From contig JADLAY010000036.1 in NCBI GenBank assembly GCA_020849765.1, forward strand, positions 1 to 37,021: 37,021 bases of DNA, given 5' to 3'. Source of the stretch: Anaerolineae bacterium (lineage in GTDB: Bacteria > Chloroflexota > Anaerolineae > Aggregatilineales > Phototrophicaceae). Within the stretch, counting starts at the first letter, position 1, and the number at the start of each line of letters is the position of its first letter. This document shows positions 18,446 through 26,043 of the stretch, in pieces. The position numbers were made by a program, and so were the translations under genes. Under the pieces are notes generated by a model. The model saw only the letters and a program-made list of their open reading frames with translations, did no database searches and was not told the DNA's origin.

Positions 18446-18495
18446 TTTTAGCTGGGGCTAAATCGGTTCACTCGCGGAACGAATCGACATAGAAT
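18446..18495 (+). promoter_or_regulatory. Right operator/promoter unit, ArsR-type gene promoter
   Basis: TTTAGC-N4-GCTAAA at 18447-18462 is followed by TTCACT (-35, 18467-18472), a 17-bp spacer and TAGAAT (-10, 18490-18495). The 27-bp unit is an inverted copy of 18374-18400. The two dyad centres are 63 bp apart. The site abuts the -35, so the regulator could act on its own gene. Confidence 0.7.
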
Positions 18496-18530
18496 CAGTA
18501 GGATACAAGAATGCGGAGAGAGAACGTCAG

Positions 18531-19532
18531 ATGGCGATCACGATCCAAATCCAACCGGCTGACCTGGAACAACTGCGATTTGCCGTCAGCCCATTGGTCG
18601 AATTGATGTTCAGCTACGCCCTGCTGCACAAACCTACCCATCCGAATTATCGTCTCCACCAACGTTGGGTGGAGAATGCGAATCAGAACATCGCCGGGCT
18701 TGAGTTCCCCTATCTGTCGTCCCTGGTGCCGATGAAGCACTACACTGCGGATTTCGTGACGCCGACGCCGACCAAAGAGCATATGGATATCGAGACGGAG
18801 CTTCAGCGTGTGCTGGCGACGCCGCCTCAAATCGTGCGCAAGAACGTCGAGTACATCATCGAGATCAGCGGTGAAACAGAGATCCGCCGCCAGTTTCTGG
18901 CCTATCCCTCGGAAACGCTGGCCTGCCTGACCGAAGAACTGCGCTTGTATTGGAAGCGGGCGCTGGCGCCTCACTGGTCGCGCATTCAAACCGTGCTCGA
19001 AAACGACATCCTTTACCGCGCGCGCCAACAGGCACTGCAAGGCGCGGAGGAGATGGTCAACGGTCTGGGCGACGATCTGCGCTACCGCTCGCGAACCCTT
19101 GAGATCCTTAAGCATCATGCGGCGTCTCAATTGTGCTTCTACATGGAGACGCTGGAGGGCAACGGCATTCGACTGGTGCCAACAGTCTTCAAGGCGTCGA
19201 TGATCTCGTGGCAGACCGCGCCGGAGTGGCAGCCGATGATCATCTACGGCGCGCGCGGGGCGGGCCTGTGGTACAGCACTGAACAGCCGGAGCCGGAAGG
19301 CGCGCTGCGGGCGGCCTTCGGCGATGCGCGCGCGCTGCTGCTGCAGGCACTGCTCAACCCGGCGCACACGAGCGAGCTGGCGCAGCGGCTCGGCGTGACG
19401 TCGGGCGCGATCTCGCAGCAGTTGACGAAGCTCAACGATGCCGGGCTGGTCGAGAGCCATCGCAGCGGCTATCACGTCTATTACCGGCTCAGCCCGCGCG
19501 GCGAGCAGTTGATGGCGCTGTTTGCCGGGTAG
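18531..19532 (+). CDS. ArsR-family transcriptional regulator with long N-terminal domain
   Basis: In this 333-residue protein the last 70 residues form a winged helix (LLLQALLNPAHTSELAQRL, then GVTSGAISQQLTKLNDAGLVE and the wing SGYHVYYRLS). ArsR proteins are usually about 100 residues. Here about 260 residues precede the DNA-binding domain, as in the DUF5937-type group, probably as a ligand or dimer module. No metal-binding Cys cluster was seen in the helix. The two dyads upstream suggest autoregulation together with the divergent small gene. GGAG lies 12 nt before the ATG, a long but tolerable spacing. Confidence 0.85.
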   Translation: MAITIQIQPADLEQLRFAVSPLVELMFSYALLHKPTHPNYRLHQRWVENANQNIAGLEFPYLSSLVPMKHYTADFVTPTPTKEHMDIETELQRVLATPPQIVRKNVEYIIEISGETEIRRQFLAYPSETLACLTEELRLYWKRALAPHWSRIQTVLENDILYRARQQALQGAEEMVNGLGDDLRYRSRTLEILKHHAASQLCFYMETLEGNGIRLVPTVFKASMISWQTAPEWQPMIIYGARGAGLWYSTEQPEPEGALRAAFGDARALLLQALLNPAHTSELAQRLGVTSGAISQQLTKLNDAGLVESHRSGYHVYYRLSPRGEQLMALFAG

Positions 19533-19600
19533 CCGCCTGCGCCATTACGGCATCTATTTTTGCACGATCCTCACATCTGCGTTATTAATTCCAAATCGTA

Positions 19601-19633
19601 AAGACGGCAGGGCGTCGACGGGCCCTGCCGTTT
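19601..19633 (+). terminator. Hairpin between the ArsR-type gene and the amino-acid-binding protein
   Basis: ACGGCAGGG (19604-19612) pairs with CCCTGCCGT (19623-19631), extendable by GAA/TT pairing, over a 10-nt loop and followed by TTTA. It probably ends the regulator transcript. It could also lie in the leader of the next gene. Confidence 0.65.
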
Positions 19634-19672
19634 AGATCAACGTACCAACGTATTGCAGAAGGAGTCTGTTTC

Positions 19673-20716
19673 ATGCGCAACCTACGGGTGCTTCTTGTGA
19701 TCGCGCTCACATTGGTGCTGGCACTCAGCCTGAGTGGTCTTGCAGCCGCACAGCCCACCGGCAAGCTAGCAGAAGTGATCGAACGTGGCAAGCTCATTTG
19801 TGGCGTTAACGGCACATTGCCGGGCTTCTCGTTCCTCGATCCGGACACGGGTGAAGTTTCAGGCTTTGACGCAGACTTCTGCCGCGCCTTCGCTGCCGCC
19901 ATCTTCGGCGAAGTGACTGCGGACAATCTCGAGTTCGTGCCGCTGACCGCTGCCGAGCGCTTCACCGCCCTGCAGTCGGGCCAGATTGACGTCCTCAGCC
20001 GTAACACGACCTGGACGCTCAGCCGCGACACCGACCTGCTTGGCGAATTCGCGCCCGTGACCTTCTACGATGGTCAGGGTCTGATGGTGCGCACCGACCT
20101 CGGCGTCAGCTCGATTGACGAACTCGAAGGCGCGAGCTTCTGCACGTTGACCGGTACGACGACCGAATTGAACATCACCGACGCCATGACCGCGCGCGGT
20201 TTCCAGTTTGAACTGATTCCGTTTGACGCCTCTTCGGACAGCTTCGCCGCGTTCGAGGCCGGGCGCTGCGACGTACTGACGAGCGACAAGAGCCAGCTCG
20301 CCGGTCTGCGCTCCTCGGCAGCCGATCCCAGCGTCTACACGATCCTGGCCGACACCCTGTCAAAAGAGCCGCTGGCGCCGATGGTGCTTGAAGGTGACGA
20401 CGACTGGCTGAACGTCATTCGCTGGACAGTTTTCGCGACCTTCCAGGCTGAAGAATTCGGCATCACCCAGGCGAACATCGACGATATGGTGGCCAGCCCG
20501 CCGAACGCCGAAGTCGGCCGCTTCGTCGGTGCCGAAGGTGGCCTGGGCACGTTCCTCGGCCTGAGCGATAACTTTGCCGTCAACGTGATCAAGGCCGTCG
20601 GCAACTACGGCGAGATCTACGACCGCAACATCGGCCCGATCGGCATCAGCCGCGAAGGCACGCTCAACGCCTCGTGGAAGGACGGCGGTCTGCTCTACGC
20701 ACCGGCATGGCGCTAG
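19673..20716 (+). CDS. General amino-acid ABC transporter substrate-binding protein
   Basis: This 347-residue periplasmic-binding protein is of the AapJ/BztA type. It has a signal peptide at about residues 1-26 (ending LAAAQ), then LAEVIERGKLICGVNG, SGFDADFCRAFAAAIFG, VLSRNTTWTLSRD, and near the C-terminus NYGEIYDRNIGP. This group binds glutamate, glutamine, aspartate or a broad range of polar amino acids. AGAAGGAG lies 8 nt before the ATG. No permease or ATPase gene follows; a strong terminator closes the unit, so the receptor must use a transporter encoded elsewhere. Confidence 0.9.
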   Translation: MRNLRVLLVIALTLVLALSLSGLAAAQPTGKLAEVIERGKLICGVNGTLPGFSFLDPDTGEVSGFDADFCRAFAAAIFGEVTADNLEFVPLTAAERFTALQSGQIDVLSRNTTWTLSRDTDLLGEFAPVTFYDGQGLMVRTDLGVSSIDELEGASFCTLTGTTTELNITDAMTARGFQFELIPFDASSDSFAAFEAGRCDVLTSDKSQLAGLRSSAADPSVYTILADTLSKEPLAPMVLEGDDDWLNVIRWTVFATFQAEEFGITQANIDDMVASPPNAEVGRFVGAEGGLGTFLGLSDNFAVNVIKAVGNYGEIYDRNIGPIGISREGTLNASWKDGGLLYAPAWR

Positions 20717-20745
20717 ACAGCAGACGTCCGTTAAGCTGAATCAGC

Positions 20746-20775
20746 ACGGGGGCGCACATGCGCCCCCGTTTCATT
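20746..20775 (+). terminator. Rho-independent terminator
   Basis: A perfect 10-bp GC-rich stem (20746-20755 with 20760-20769) with loop ACAT, followed by TTCATTT. It ends the amino-acid-binding-protein transcript. Confidence 0.85.
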
Positions 20776-20814
20776 TCCCTCAATCATGTCAGAAAGAAAT
20801 CCGACGAATGACGC

Positions 20815-21891
20815 TCAATCCGCCCAGGATAACGGCAGCGGCGGCGTGAAGCGCGAGGTCAGCTCGACCGGCTGATTGTCGGTCATCGAGCGGGCGGCGG
20901 CGGTCAGAATGTCGGTCACGTGGGCGGCCTGCTCGCCGGAGAAGCGATGCGGGCGATTCTCGACCAGGGCGGTGACCAGTTCGTGAACGCCACGGCCCCA
21001 GGGCACGCGCTCGGCGGTCGGCTGGCGCAGCAGCGGCACATCCTCGAACGGCTGGCCGAACTCGGCATACTGAACCTTGCAGGTGAAATTGTGCCAGCTT
21101 TCGAGGAAGAGCGAGCCTGCGTCGCCGTGGAACTCGATGCCGGTCTGGCGCGAGGTCTGGTTGCTGACGTAGAAATCGGTCGTCAGGCGGACGATGGTGC
21201 CCGACTCGGTCTCAAGCATGGAGACGGCGAAATCCGGCGTGTTGATGTGGAAGGGGATGCCTTCTTTGGTCACACGATCTGCATGGAGGACTTTGCCGTA
21301 AGAGACGACGCGCTTGACCGGGCCGAAGATCGAGGTCAGGATCGTCAGCGGGTAGACGCCGACGTCGAACAGCGCGCCGACTTCGTAGAAGGGGCCGGGC
21401 GCGGGATGCCACGACTCGATGCGTCCCCAGTTGACCTCGGCATAGGCGACGCGCACCTTGCCCAGCTTGCCGTCGCGGATGTACTTCCAGGCCGTCTGCT
21501 GGGCCTCACCCATGAGCGTGAACGGCGAGCAGGCCAGGCGCAGACCGCGCTCGTGCGCCAGGTCGACGAGCATGTGCGCCTCGGCGGAGGTGGTCGCCAT
21601 CGGCTTTTCGCTGAAGACGTGCTTTCCGGCGAGCAGCGCGCGCTCGGTGATGACTTTGTGCGCGAAGTGCGAAGTCAGATTGACCACGATCTGCACGTTC
21701 GGGTCGGCCAGAAGGCTGTCCACGTCGTCGTAGACGTGCGTTTCGTGTTCCTGGCCGAAAGCGTGCGCGCGCGCGCTATCCAGATCGGTGACGCCGCGCA
21801 GGGCGATATCTTCCGGGTAGTTCTTGAGGTCTTTTGCGTAGGCCCCCGCGATATTGCCGCAGCCAATCAAAGCAACGCCATAGGTCGTCAT
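20815..21891 (-). CDS. Gfo/Idh/MocA family dehydrogenase
   Basis: This NAD(P)-dependent sugar or inositol-type dehydrogenase has 358 residues from the preferred start. The Rossmann motif is ALIGCGNIAG (7-16), with the family's EKP motif at 95-97 (HVFSEKPMA). The C-terminal alpha/beta substrate domain contains GALFDVGVYPL, where the usual catalytic His of the D-x-G-x-H segment is Tyr, as in many family members. ATG at 21891 overlaps the stop of the upstream gene as ATGA; an earlier ATG at 21903 is possible. It pairs with a TIM-barrel isomerase, a common arrangement in polyol and rare-sugar catabolism. Confidence 0.88.
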   Translation of the reverse strand: MTTYGVALIGCGNIAGAYAKDLKNYPEDIALRGVTDLDSARAHAFGQEHETHVYDDVDSLLADPNVQIVVNLTSHFAHKVITERALLAGKHVFSEKPMATTSAEAHMLVDLAHERGLRLACSPFTLMGEAQQTAWKYIRDGKLGKVRVAYAEVNWGRIESWHPAPGPFYEVGALFDVGVYPLTILTSIFGPVKRVVSYGKVLHADRVTKEGIPFHINTPDFAVSMLETESGTIVRLTTDFYVSNQTSRQTGIEFHGDAGSLFLESWHNFTCKVQYAEFGQPFEDVPLLRQPTAERVPWGRGVHELVTALVENRPHRFSGEQAAHVTDILTAAARSMTDNQPVELTSRFTPPLPLSWAD

Positions 21892-22694
21892 GATGCCATC
21901 CATTCCTTGAGAAGTTGCAAATTCACCTTGAGGTCCTCCGTGGGATCGAAGCGTTCCGGCTCATGTTCGATGCTGATGGGCCCGGCGTAGCCGACCGCGC
22001 GCAGCGTCTGCACACAGGCTTCGACGGGCACGCAGCCTTCGCCGAAGCGGCAGGTATCGTGCGCGCCGGGCTGGCGCACATCCTTGAGGTGGACGTGGAA
22101 CAGCCGGTCGCTCAACTCGGACAGCGCTTGCGCGGCATCATAGCCCTGCGTGCCGTACCAGCCCGTATCGACCGCCGTGCCGATGACGTCGGCATCGTCC
22201 TCGCCCAGGCGCGCCAGCATCTCGCCCGGCGACTTTTCGGGATGATTTTCGATGCCGAGCTTGAGACCACCCGCACGCAGCCGCGCGACGACATAGTCGC
22301 GATCCGTTTCGAGCAGGCTGGTGCCGCCGCCGAGGATCGTGCAGTCGAGGCGGGCGGCCAGGCGGCAGACGGCGTCGAACTCTTCACGCGTTTCGCCAAA
22401 GCCCCCAGCCAGACTGACGACGGGCAGCCCGTGCTGACGCAGCAGGTCGCGCGCGGCGATGATGTGCCCGTCGGTCGCCCAACCAGGGTGCAGAATCGCG
22501 AGCCACAGGTCAATCGCCTGGTAGCCGAGCGCGCGCACGTCGCGCAGATACCGGTCGAAACGGGCGGCGAACGCCTCGAGCGGGCGGAAGTAGATCTGCG
22601 TCGCCCTATCCCCTTGCATCCAACCCTTTGTCATGTGATAACCGACGGGCCGCGCGACGTAATTGGCCGTCATGAACGAAATCATGTTGTCCAT
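21888..22694 (-). CDS. Sugar phosphate isomerase/epimerase (TIM barrel)
   Basis: This 268-residue protein is of the AP-endonuclease-2/xylose-isomerase-like TIM-barrel family. Metal ligands expected at barrel strand ends are visible: Glu149 (LGIENHPEKS), Asp176 (AVDTGWYGT), His202 (HVHLKD) and Glu243 (SIEHE). Family enzymes interconvert ketoses or dehydrate inosose. It is translationally coupled to the following dehydrogenase, which suggests the two act on one pathway. The ATG lacks a recognisable ribosome binding site; a later in-frame ATG at 22673 does not improve this. Confidence 0.85.
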   Translation of the reverse strand: MDNMISFMTANYVARPVGYHMTKGWMQGDRATQIYFRPLEAFAARFDRYLRDVRALGYQAIDLWLAILHPGWATDGHIIAARDLLRQHGLPVVSLAGGFGETREEFDAVCRLAARLDCTILGGGTSLLETDRDYVVARLRAGGLKLGIENHPEKSPGEMLARLGEDDADVIGTAVDTGWYGTQGYDAAQALSELSDRLFHVHLKDVRQPGAHDTCRFGEGCVPVEACVQTLRAVGYAGPISIEHEPERFDPTEDLKVNLQLLKEWMAS

Positions 22695-23063
22695 CTAATT
22701 ATGCCTGCTCATCGGGTGGTGAAGGTTTCGGGTGCGCACATCCGTAGCAATGGCTGCCTGTCGACCGGCGACCGGCATATGTGCGAAACTTGCGCTCACA
22801 GCTCGTCCGAACGCGAATACCCAGTAGATTGTGAACATAATAGCGAATAACCTGCATTTCGAATAGATGATTGTGACGCTGATGATATAAAACCATTATG
22901 AGCGGCAAAGCCTAAATCAGACGCAAAGAATCTTTGTTTGAGATCCAACGCCGGGGGGTATCCCGGATGCCGATCTGAGCGGCGCGCGCGGCTCGAATCA
23001 ACTTTTTGGCAGGATTGCGCTAGAATCGAGGGAGTTCGTGAACCGATGGAAGTGGTGTGAGAT
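22695..23063. other. Divergent intergenic region without a gene
   Basis: This region of about 370 bp separates the isomerase gene (minus) and the lipoprotein gene (plus). Its middle part (22830-22910) is AT-rich and probably carries the leftward promoter, for example TATTAT preceded by TTCGAA at 15-bp spacing on the minus strand. TAGAAT at 23021-23026 is a good -10 for the rightward gene. I see no repeat or RNA gene, and the one open frame here looks non-coding. Confidence 0.45.
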
Positions 23064-23870
23064 ATGCGGCGGACACTAGTCATTGTCTTCATCATCGCAA
23101 TCGCCCTGGCGGCGTGCGAGCCACGTCAGATCAATTATGACGACGTGCCGACGGTCGCGCCTTCTATCGACGAACTGGCGACGGCGGTCGTCCTGACGCA
23201 GAATGCGCCGCCCGCGCCCTACAACACGTCGATCAGCTTCCCGCAGATCGACGATCATCTGATCGATCTATCGGGCTGGCGCTACGTCGTGCGGCTGGAG
23301 TTCAACGGCGTGTTCGCGCGGACGACGCGCCCGGCACAGGCGACGGCCAATGCCGAAGTCGAGTTCAACCAGTTGGCCTCGGCGCGGCACGTAATGGTCA
23401 ACACGTCCGGCGAATTGATCGGCCAGACCGCGGACAACGCTTACGAAGCCGTGCGATTAGGGCCAGATGCATTCCTCGTGCGCGACTCAAGCTGTCAGAG
23501 CGGCACTGACGCCGCCGCACTCGCCGCCGACCTGCGCGCAGGCACCCTGATCGGCGGGATTCAACAGGCGGTGCCCGCCGGGCGCCAGGCGACCATCAAC
23601 GGTACGCCGGTCTATGCCTACAGCTTCAGCGAGGCCGATCTGCTGCTGCCCGCCATCCGCGCCGGGGATGACGGCAGCGTGACGGTCACGAGCAGCGAAC
23701 TGTGGTTTTCGGCGGAGCACAATGCGGTCGTGCGCTTCTGGGTCAACCTGGAGGTGCAGAACGCCTTCATCTTCGACCGCCAACTGCCGGTCGATGGCTC
23801 CGTCATCCTCCGTTATGATCTGTACGACGTCGGCACCGCTTACAACATCAGCGTGCCGTTTGGATGTTGA
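23064..23870 (+). CDS. Putative lipoprotein
   Basis: This 268-residue secreted protein begins with a short basic and hydrophobic signal ending in the lipobox LAAC, so Cys18 would be lipidated and the protein anchored to the outer face of the membrane. The remainder alternates polar and beta-forming segments (WRYVVRLEFNGVF, ASARHVMVNTSGELIGQTA, ELWFSAEHNAVVRFWVNLEV), recalling LolA/LppX-like carriers with a curved beta-sheet. That likeness is only structural guesswork. The next gene starts 15 bp downstream, so the two are probably co-transcribed. Confidence 0.7.
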   Translation: MRRTLVIVFIIAIALAACEPRQINYDDVPTVAPSIDELATAVVLTQNAPPAPYNTSISFPQIDDHLIDLSGWRYVVRLEFNGVFARTTRPAQATANAEVEFNQLASARHVMVNTSGELIGQTADNAYEAVRLGPDAFLVRDSSCQSGTDAAALAADLRAGTLIGGIQQAVPAGRQATINGTPVYAYSFSEADLLLPAIRAGDDGSVTVTSSELWFSAEHNAVVRFWVNLEVQNAFIFDRQLPVDGSVILRYDLYDVGTAYNISVPFGC

Positions 23871-23885
23871 CCGGCGAAGACGCTC

Positions 23886-24584
23886 ATGGCCAACGAACTG
23901 ACAACTTTCGACTACGATGGCTTTGCCGCAAACCTGCTGACCGCCGCTTACGATGGCTTCGTCACGCTGCAGCGGCATCACCCGCAAGAGGAATTCTACG
24001 TCTACGGCTTCTACGCCTCGCCGACGTATTCGCACCTGTTCGCCAGCGCCAACAGCGAGGCGGCACTGACGCGCACCGCCAGGGCGTACATCAAGCAGGA
24101 TCGCGGGCGCGGCTGGTACGCGGGACTGAACGAAACGGACGTGCGCGTGCTGCTGCGCAACATCGCCACCGATTGGGAGTATCACTGCTTTTCCGCGGAC
24201 ATGGGCTCGTTCGACGCCGTCAGCGCGGCATTTGGCGCGGGCGCGCGCTGGTACGAGCGCGTGCTGCATCGAGAACGGCGGCTGGACGAGGACGAAGCCT
24301 GGGACATCATGCGCGCTTATCTGGCACGGATGCGCGGCATCTGCGCCGCGGTCTTGAGCACGCTCGATCAGCAGGGGGTGTTCGGCGACGGGGCGACGCG
24401 CAAGGCCAGCGTCCTGACGCTGATGGTCGGCGAGGCGACGCTGGAAGAGCGGCTGCACTGGGCGGCACAGCTCAACCCGCCGGACGTGGTGGCGCGCTAC
24501 GCCGTGGAACTCGAAGCGGCCTCTACGATTGGTGCAATCGTCGCGGCCAATATGCAGAATGGCTTGTTCACGGACAAGAAGTGA
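23886..24584 (+). CDS. DUF4303-like protein
   Basis: This 232-residue soluble protein has the segment FYVYGFYASPTYSHLFASANSEAAL near the N-terminus and NIATDWEYHCF in the middle. This is the order found in DUF4303 proteins (an FYaf-type strand followed by a W-E-Y helix start). DUF4303 has no settled function; some members occur near polymorphic toxins as candidate immunity proteins, but no toxin is present here. It follows the lipoprotein by 15 bp and is convergent with the CBS-pair gene, with 3 bp between stops. Confidence 0.6.
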   Translation: MANELTTFDYDGFAANLLTAAYDGFVTLQRHHPQEEFYVYGFYASPTYSHLFASANSEAALTRTARAYIKQDRGRGWYAGLNETDVRVLLRNIATDWEYHCFSADMGSFDAVSAAFGAGARWYERVLHRERRLDEDEAWDIMRAYLARMRGICAAVLSTLDQQGVFGDGATRKASVLTLMVGEATLEERLHWAAQLNPPDVVARYAVELEAASTIGAIVAANMQNGLFTDKK

Positions 24585-24587
24585 CCG

Positions 24588-25028
24588 TCAGAACGAGGAT
24601 ACGAAGGCCACCAGGATGTCGGAAACGGTCACAATGCCCACCAACGTTTCACCGAGCAGAATGGCAATACAGGTGGCGTAGTTGAGCAGCATCAGGCGCG
24701 CCGCTTCTTTCGCCAGGGTATCTGGCTCGGCGACGACCACGTTGGTGTTCATGATGTCGCGCACCGTAAGCTGATCGATGGTTTCGAGATTATGCCAATC
24801 ATCACGCACCAGCTCCGGCAGGCGCAGCGCCAGGCGACATTCACGCGCCGTAATCACGCCGACCAGATGCCCATTGGGGCTGATGACCGGCAGGTGATGA
24901 CATTCGTGTGTGTCCATCGTTTCCAACGCAGCGCGCAAGGTTTGTCCCGGTTTTACCGTGACCGGGTTCCGCGTCATGATGTCTGCAATCCGCAGGTTTG
25001 AGCGCACAGTTGTGTGTTCCACCAGCAC
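24588..25028 (-). CDS. CBS-domain pair protein
   Basis: This protein of about 146 residues consists almost entirely of two CBS domains (IADIMTRNPVTVKPGQTL to LVGVITARE, then VRDIMNTNVVVAEPDTL to LVGIVTVSDIL). Such Bateman modules bind adenine nucleotides or similar ligands and report energy state to a partner. No catalytic domain is attached. I prefer the GTG start at 25028, with GGAG 9 nt upstream; the frame is open to a TTG at 25046, which has GAGG directly against it. No partner gene is obvious nearby. Confidence 0.85.
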   Translation of the reverse strand: MLVEHTTVRSNLRIADIMTRNPVTVKPGQTLRAALETMDTHECHHLPVISPNGHLVGVITARECRLALRLPELVRDDWHNLETIDQLTVRDIMNTNVVVAEPDTLAKEAARLMLLNYATCIAILLGETLVGIVTVSDILVAFVSSF

Positions 25029-25163
25029 GTCTTTCGGCTCCAACAACCTCGATGACCCAAAGGATACACCGACTAATCTCGCCTGTGTTCAGCTTGGGTA
25101 GGTGCTGCGCGAAATCGGTGACATCTGTCATGGATTAGATGGTGATAGATGAGCCAGGAACGT

Positions 25164-25652
25164 TCAGGGCCGAAGATGGGTATGTTCGATCTCGTCCCAG
25201 GTGACGCGGACGACGCCATCCGCATCGACAAAACGGCGCGCGCTATCGGCGGGGAAGGCGATCAGATCGAACGGTGCGCTGCGCTGAACGCCGTCGAGGG
25301 CGGCGCGCACGATCTGGGTGTAGGGTTGCAGGCTGCGGTTCCATTTGGCGATGGCGAAGTGGGTCTCGCGGTAGCGTTTGACGAGCGCGCGGATCTTGGC
25401 CTCGCCGACCTGCCCAGCCTCACCCCAGAAGACCGGCCTGCCCTCGGCATCGAGCTGGACGACGTCCGGCTTGTAACGGTCGCCGATGCGAATCTCAACG
25501 CTGAGCTGCGGGTACTGCGGCAGATAGAGCGCCCAGAGCAGCGCTTTCATGAGCACGTGCTCACTGCTCTCGTTGATGCCGCGGGCGAAGACGACGGCGC
25601 GCTCACCCGCGTGCAGGCGCAGCTTGCGCGGCAGCAGCGGACGTTCAGCCAT
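25164..25652 (-). CDS. YaeQ-like protein (PD-(D/E)XK fold)
   Basis: This protein of about 162 residues resembles YaeQ, a compact relative of PD-(D/E)XK nucleases. The helix SSEHVLMKALLWALYLPQYP, the strand RYKPDVVQLDAEGRPVFWGEAGQ and RYRETHFAIAKWN correspond in order to YaeQ's HPSETDEHLMARLL, EPDL...WIEVGQPDEKR and following helix. Asp and Glu of the putative metal site (PDVV, WGE) are present. The start at 25652 overlaps the upstream gene by 8 nt; an ATG at 25685 is possible but would overlap by 41 nt. The cellular role of YaeQ proteins is unclear. Confidence 0.65.
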   Translation of the reverse strand: MAERPLLPRKLRLHAGERAVVFARGINESSEHVLMKALLWALYLPQYPQLSVEIRIGDRYKPDVVQLDAEGRPVFWGEAGQVGEAKIRALVKRYRETHFAIAKWNRSLQPYTQIVRAALDGVQRSAPFDLIAFPADSARRFVDADGVVRVTWDEIEHTHLRP

Positions 25653-25935
25653 TGCAGAAGCGCCCGCGCAGGTGACGATTCGCATCGTCTTGCGATAGCC
25701 GTTGGCGCAGCAGATCGACGAGTTCCGGCGGCACGTGCAGATGATCCGGCGCGCCTTGCAGAGCGAAGGCGTCGTAGCTCTGCGAGATGCCGTCGTCGTA
25801 GACCGGGCCGTTATCCGTCTCGACCCAGCCCGACCAGATCAGGCGGCGCGTGCTGTTAAACAGGCGCACGGCGCGCTGGCGATCGTCGTCGTGCCACGTC
25901 CACTCGGTCGGTGATGTGCGTCGATAGTCGTCCAT
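25645..25935 (-). CDS. Hypothetical protein upstream of yaeQ-like gene
   Basis: This 96-residue acidic soluble protein, rich in Asp, Arg and Trp (TEWTWHDDD, RRLIWSGWVETDNGPVYDDG), is one I do not recognise. AAGG lies 6 nt before the ATG. It overlaps the YaeQ-like gene by 8 nt, so the two form a small coupled unit. Transcription probably begins in the short gap after the terminator at 25984-26010. Confidence 0.6.
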   Translation of the reverse strand: MDDYRRTSPTEWTWHDDDRQRAVRLFNSTRRLIWSGWVETDNGPVYDDGISQSYDAFALQGAPDHLHVPPELVDLLRQRLSQDDANRHLRGRFCNG

Positions 25936-25983
25936 GAATCGCCTTGATTCCTCCGGCAGATCGGCAGGCTCGAATCTTATAGC

Positions 25984-26010
25984 AAAACGGACGCCGCGGG
26001 GGCGTCCGTT
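25984..26010 (-). terminator. Rho-independent terminator of the DUF3352 gene
   Basis: A 10-bp stem, 25986-25995 with 26001-26010, has a 5-nt loop. On the minus strand it continues into TTTT (AAAA at 25984-25987). It lies 34 bp beyond the leftward stop at 26044. Confidence 0.82.
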
Positions 26011-26043
26011 CGAACCAAAGTCAGGTTAAGCGAAGGGCGGCAG

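Noticed and set aside
22699..22908. A 69-residue frame in the gap between the isomerase and lipoprotein genes
   Set aside because: It has no ribosome binding site, biased composition and spans the probable promoter region. I left it out as a gene.
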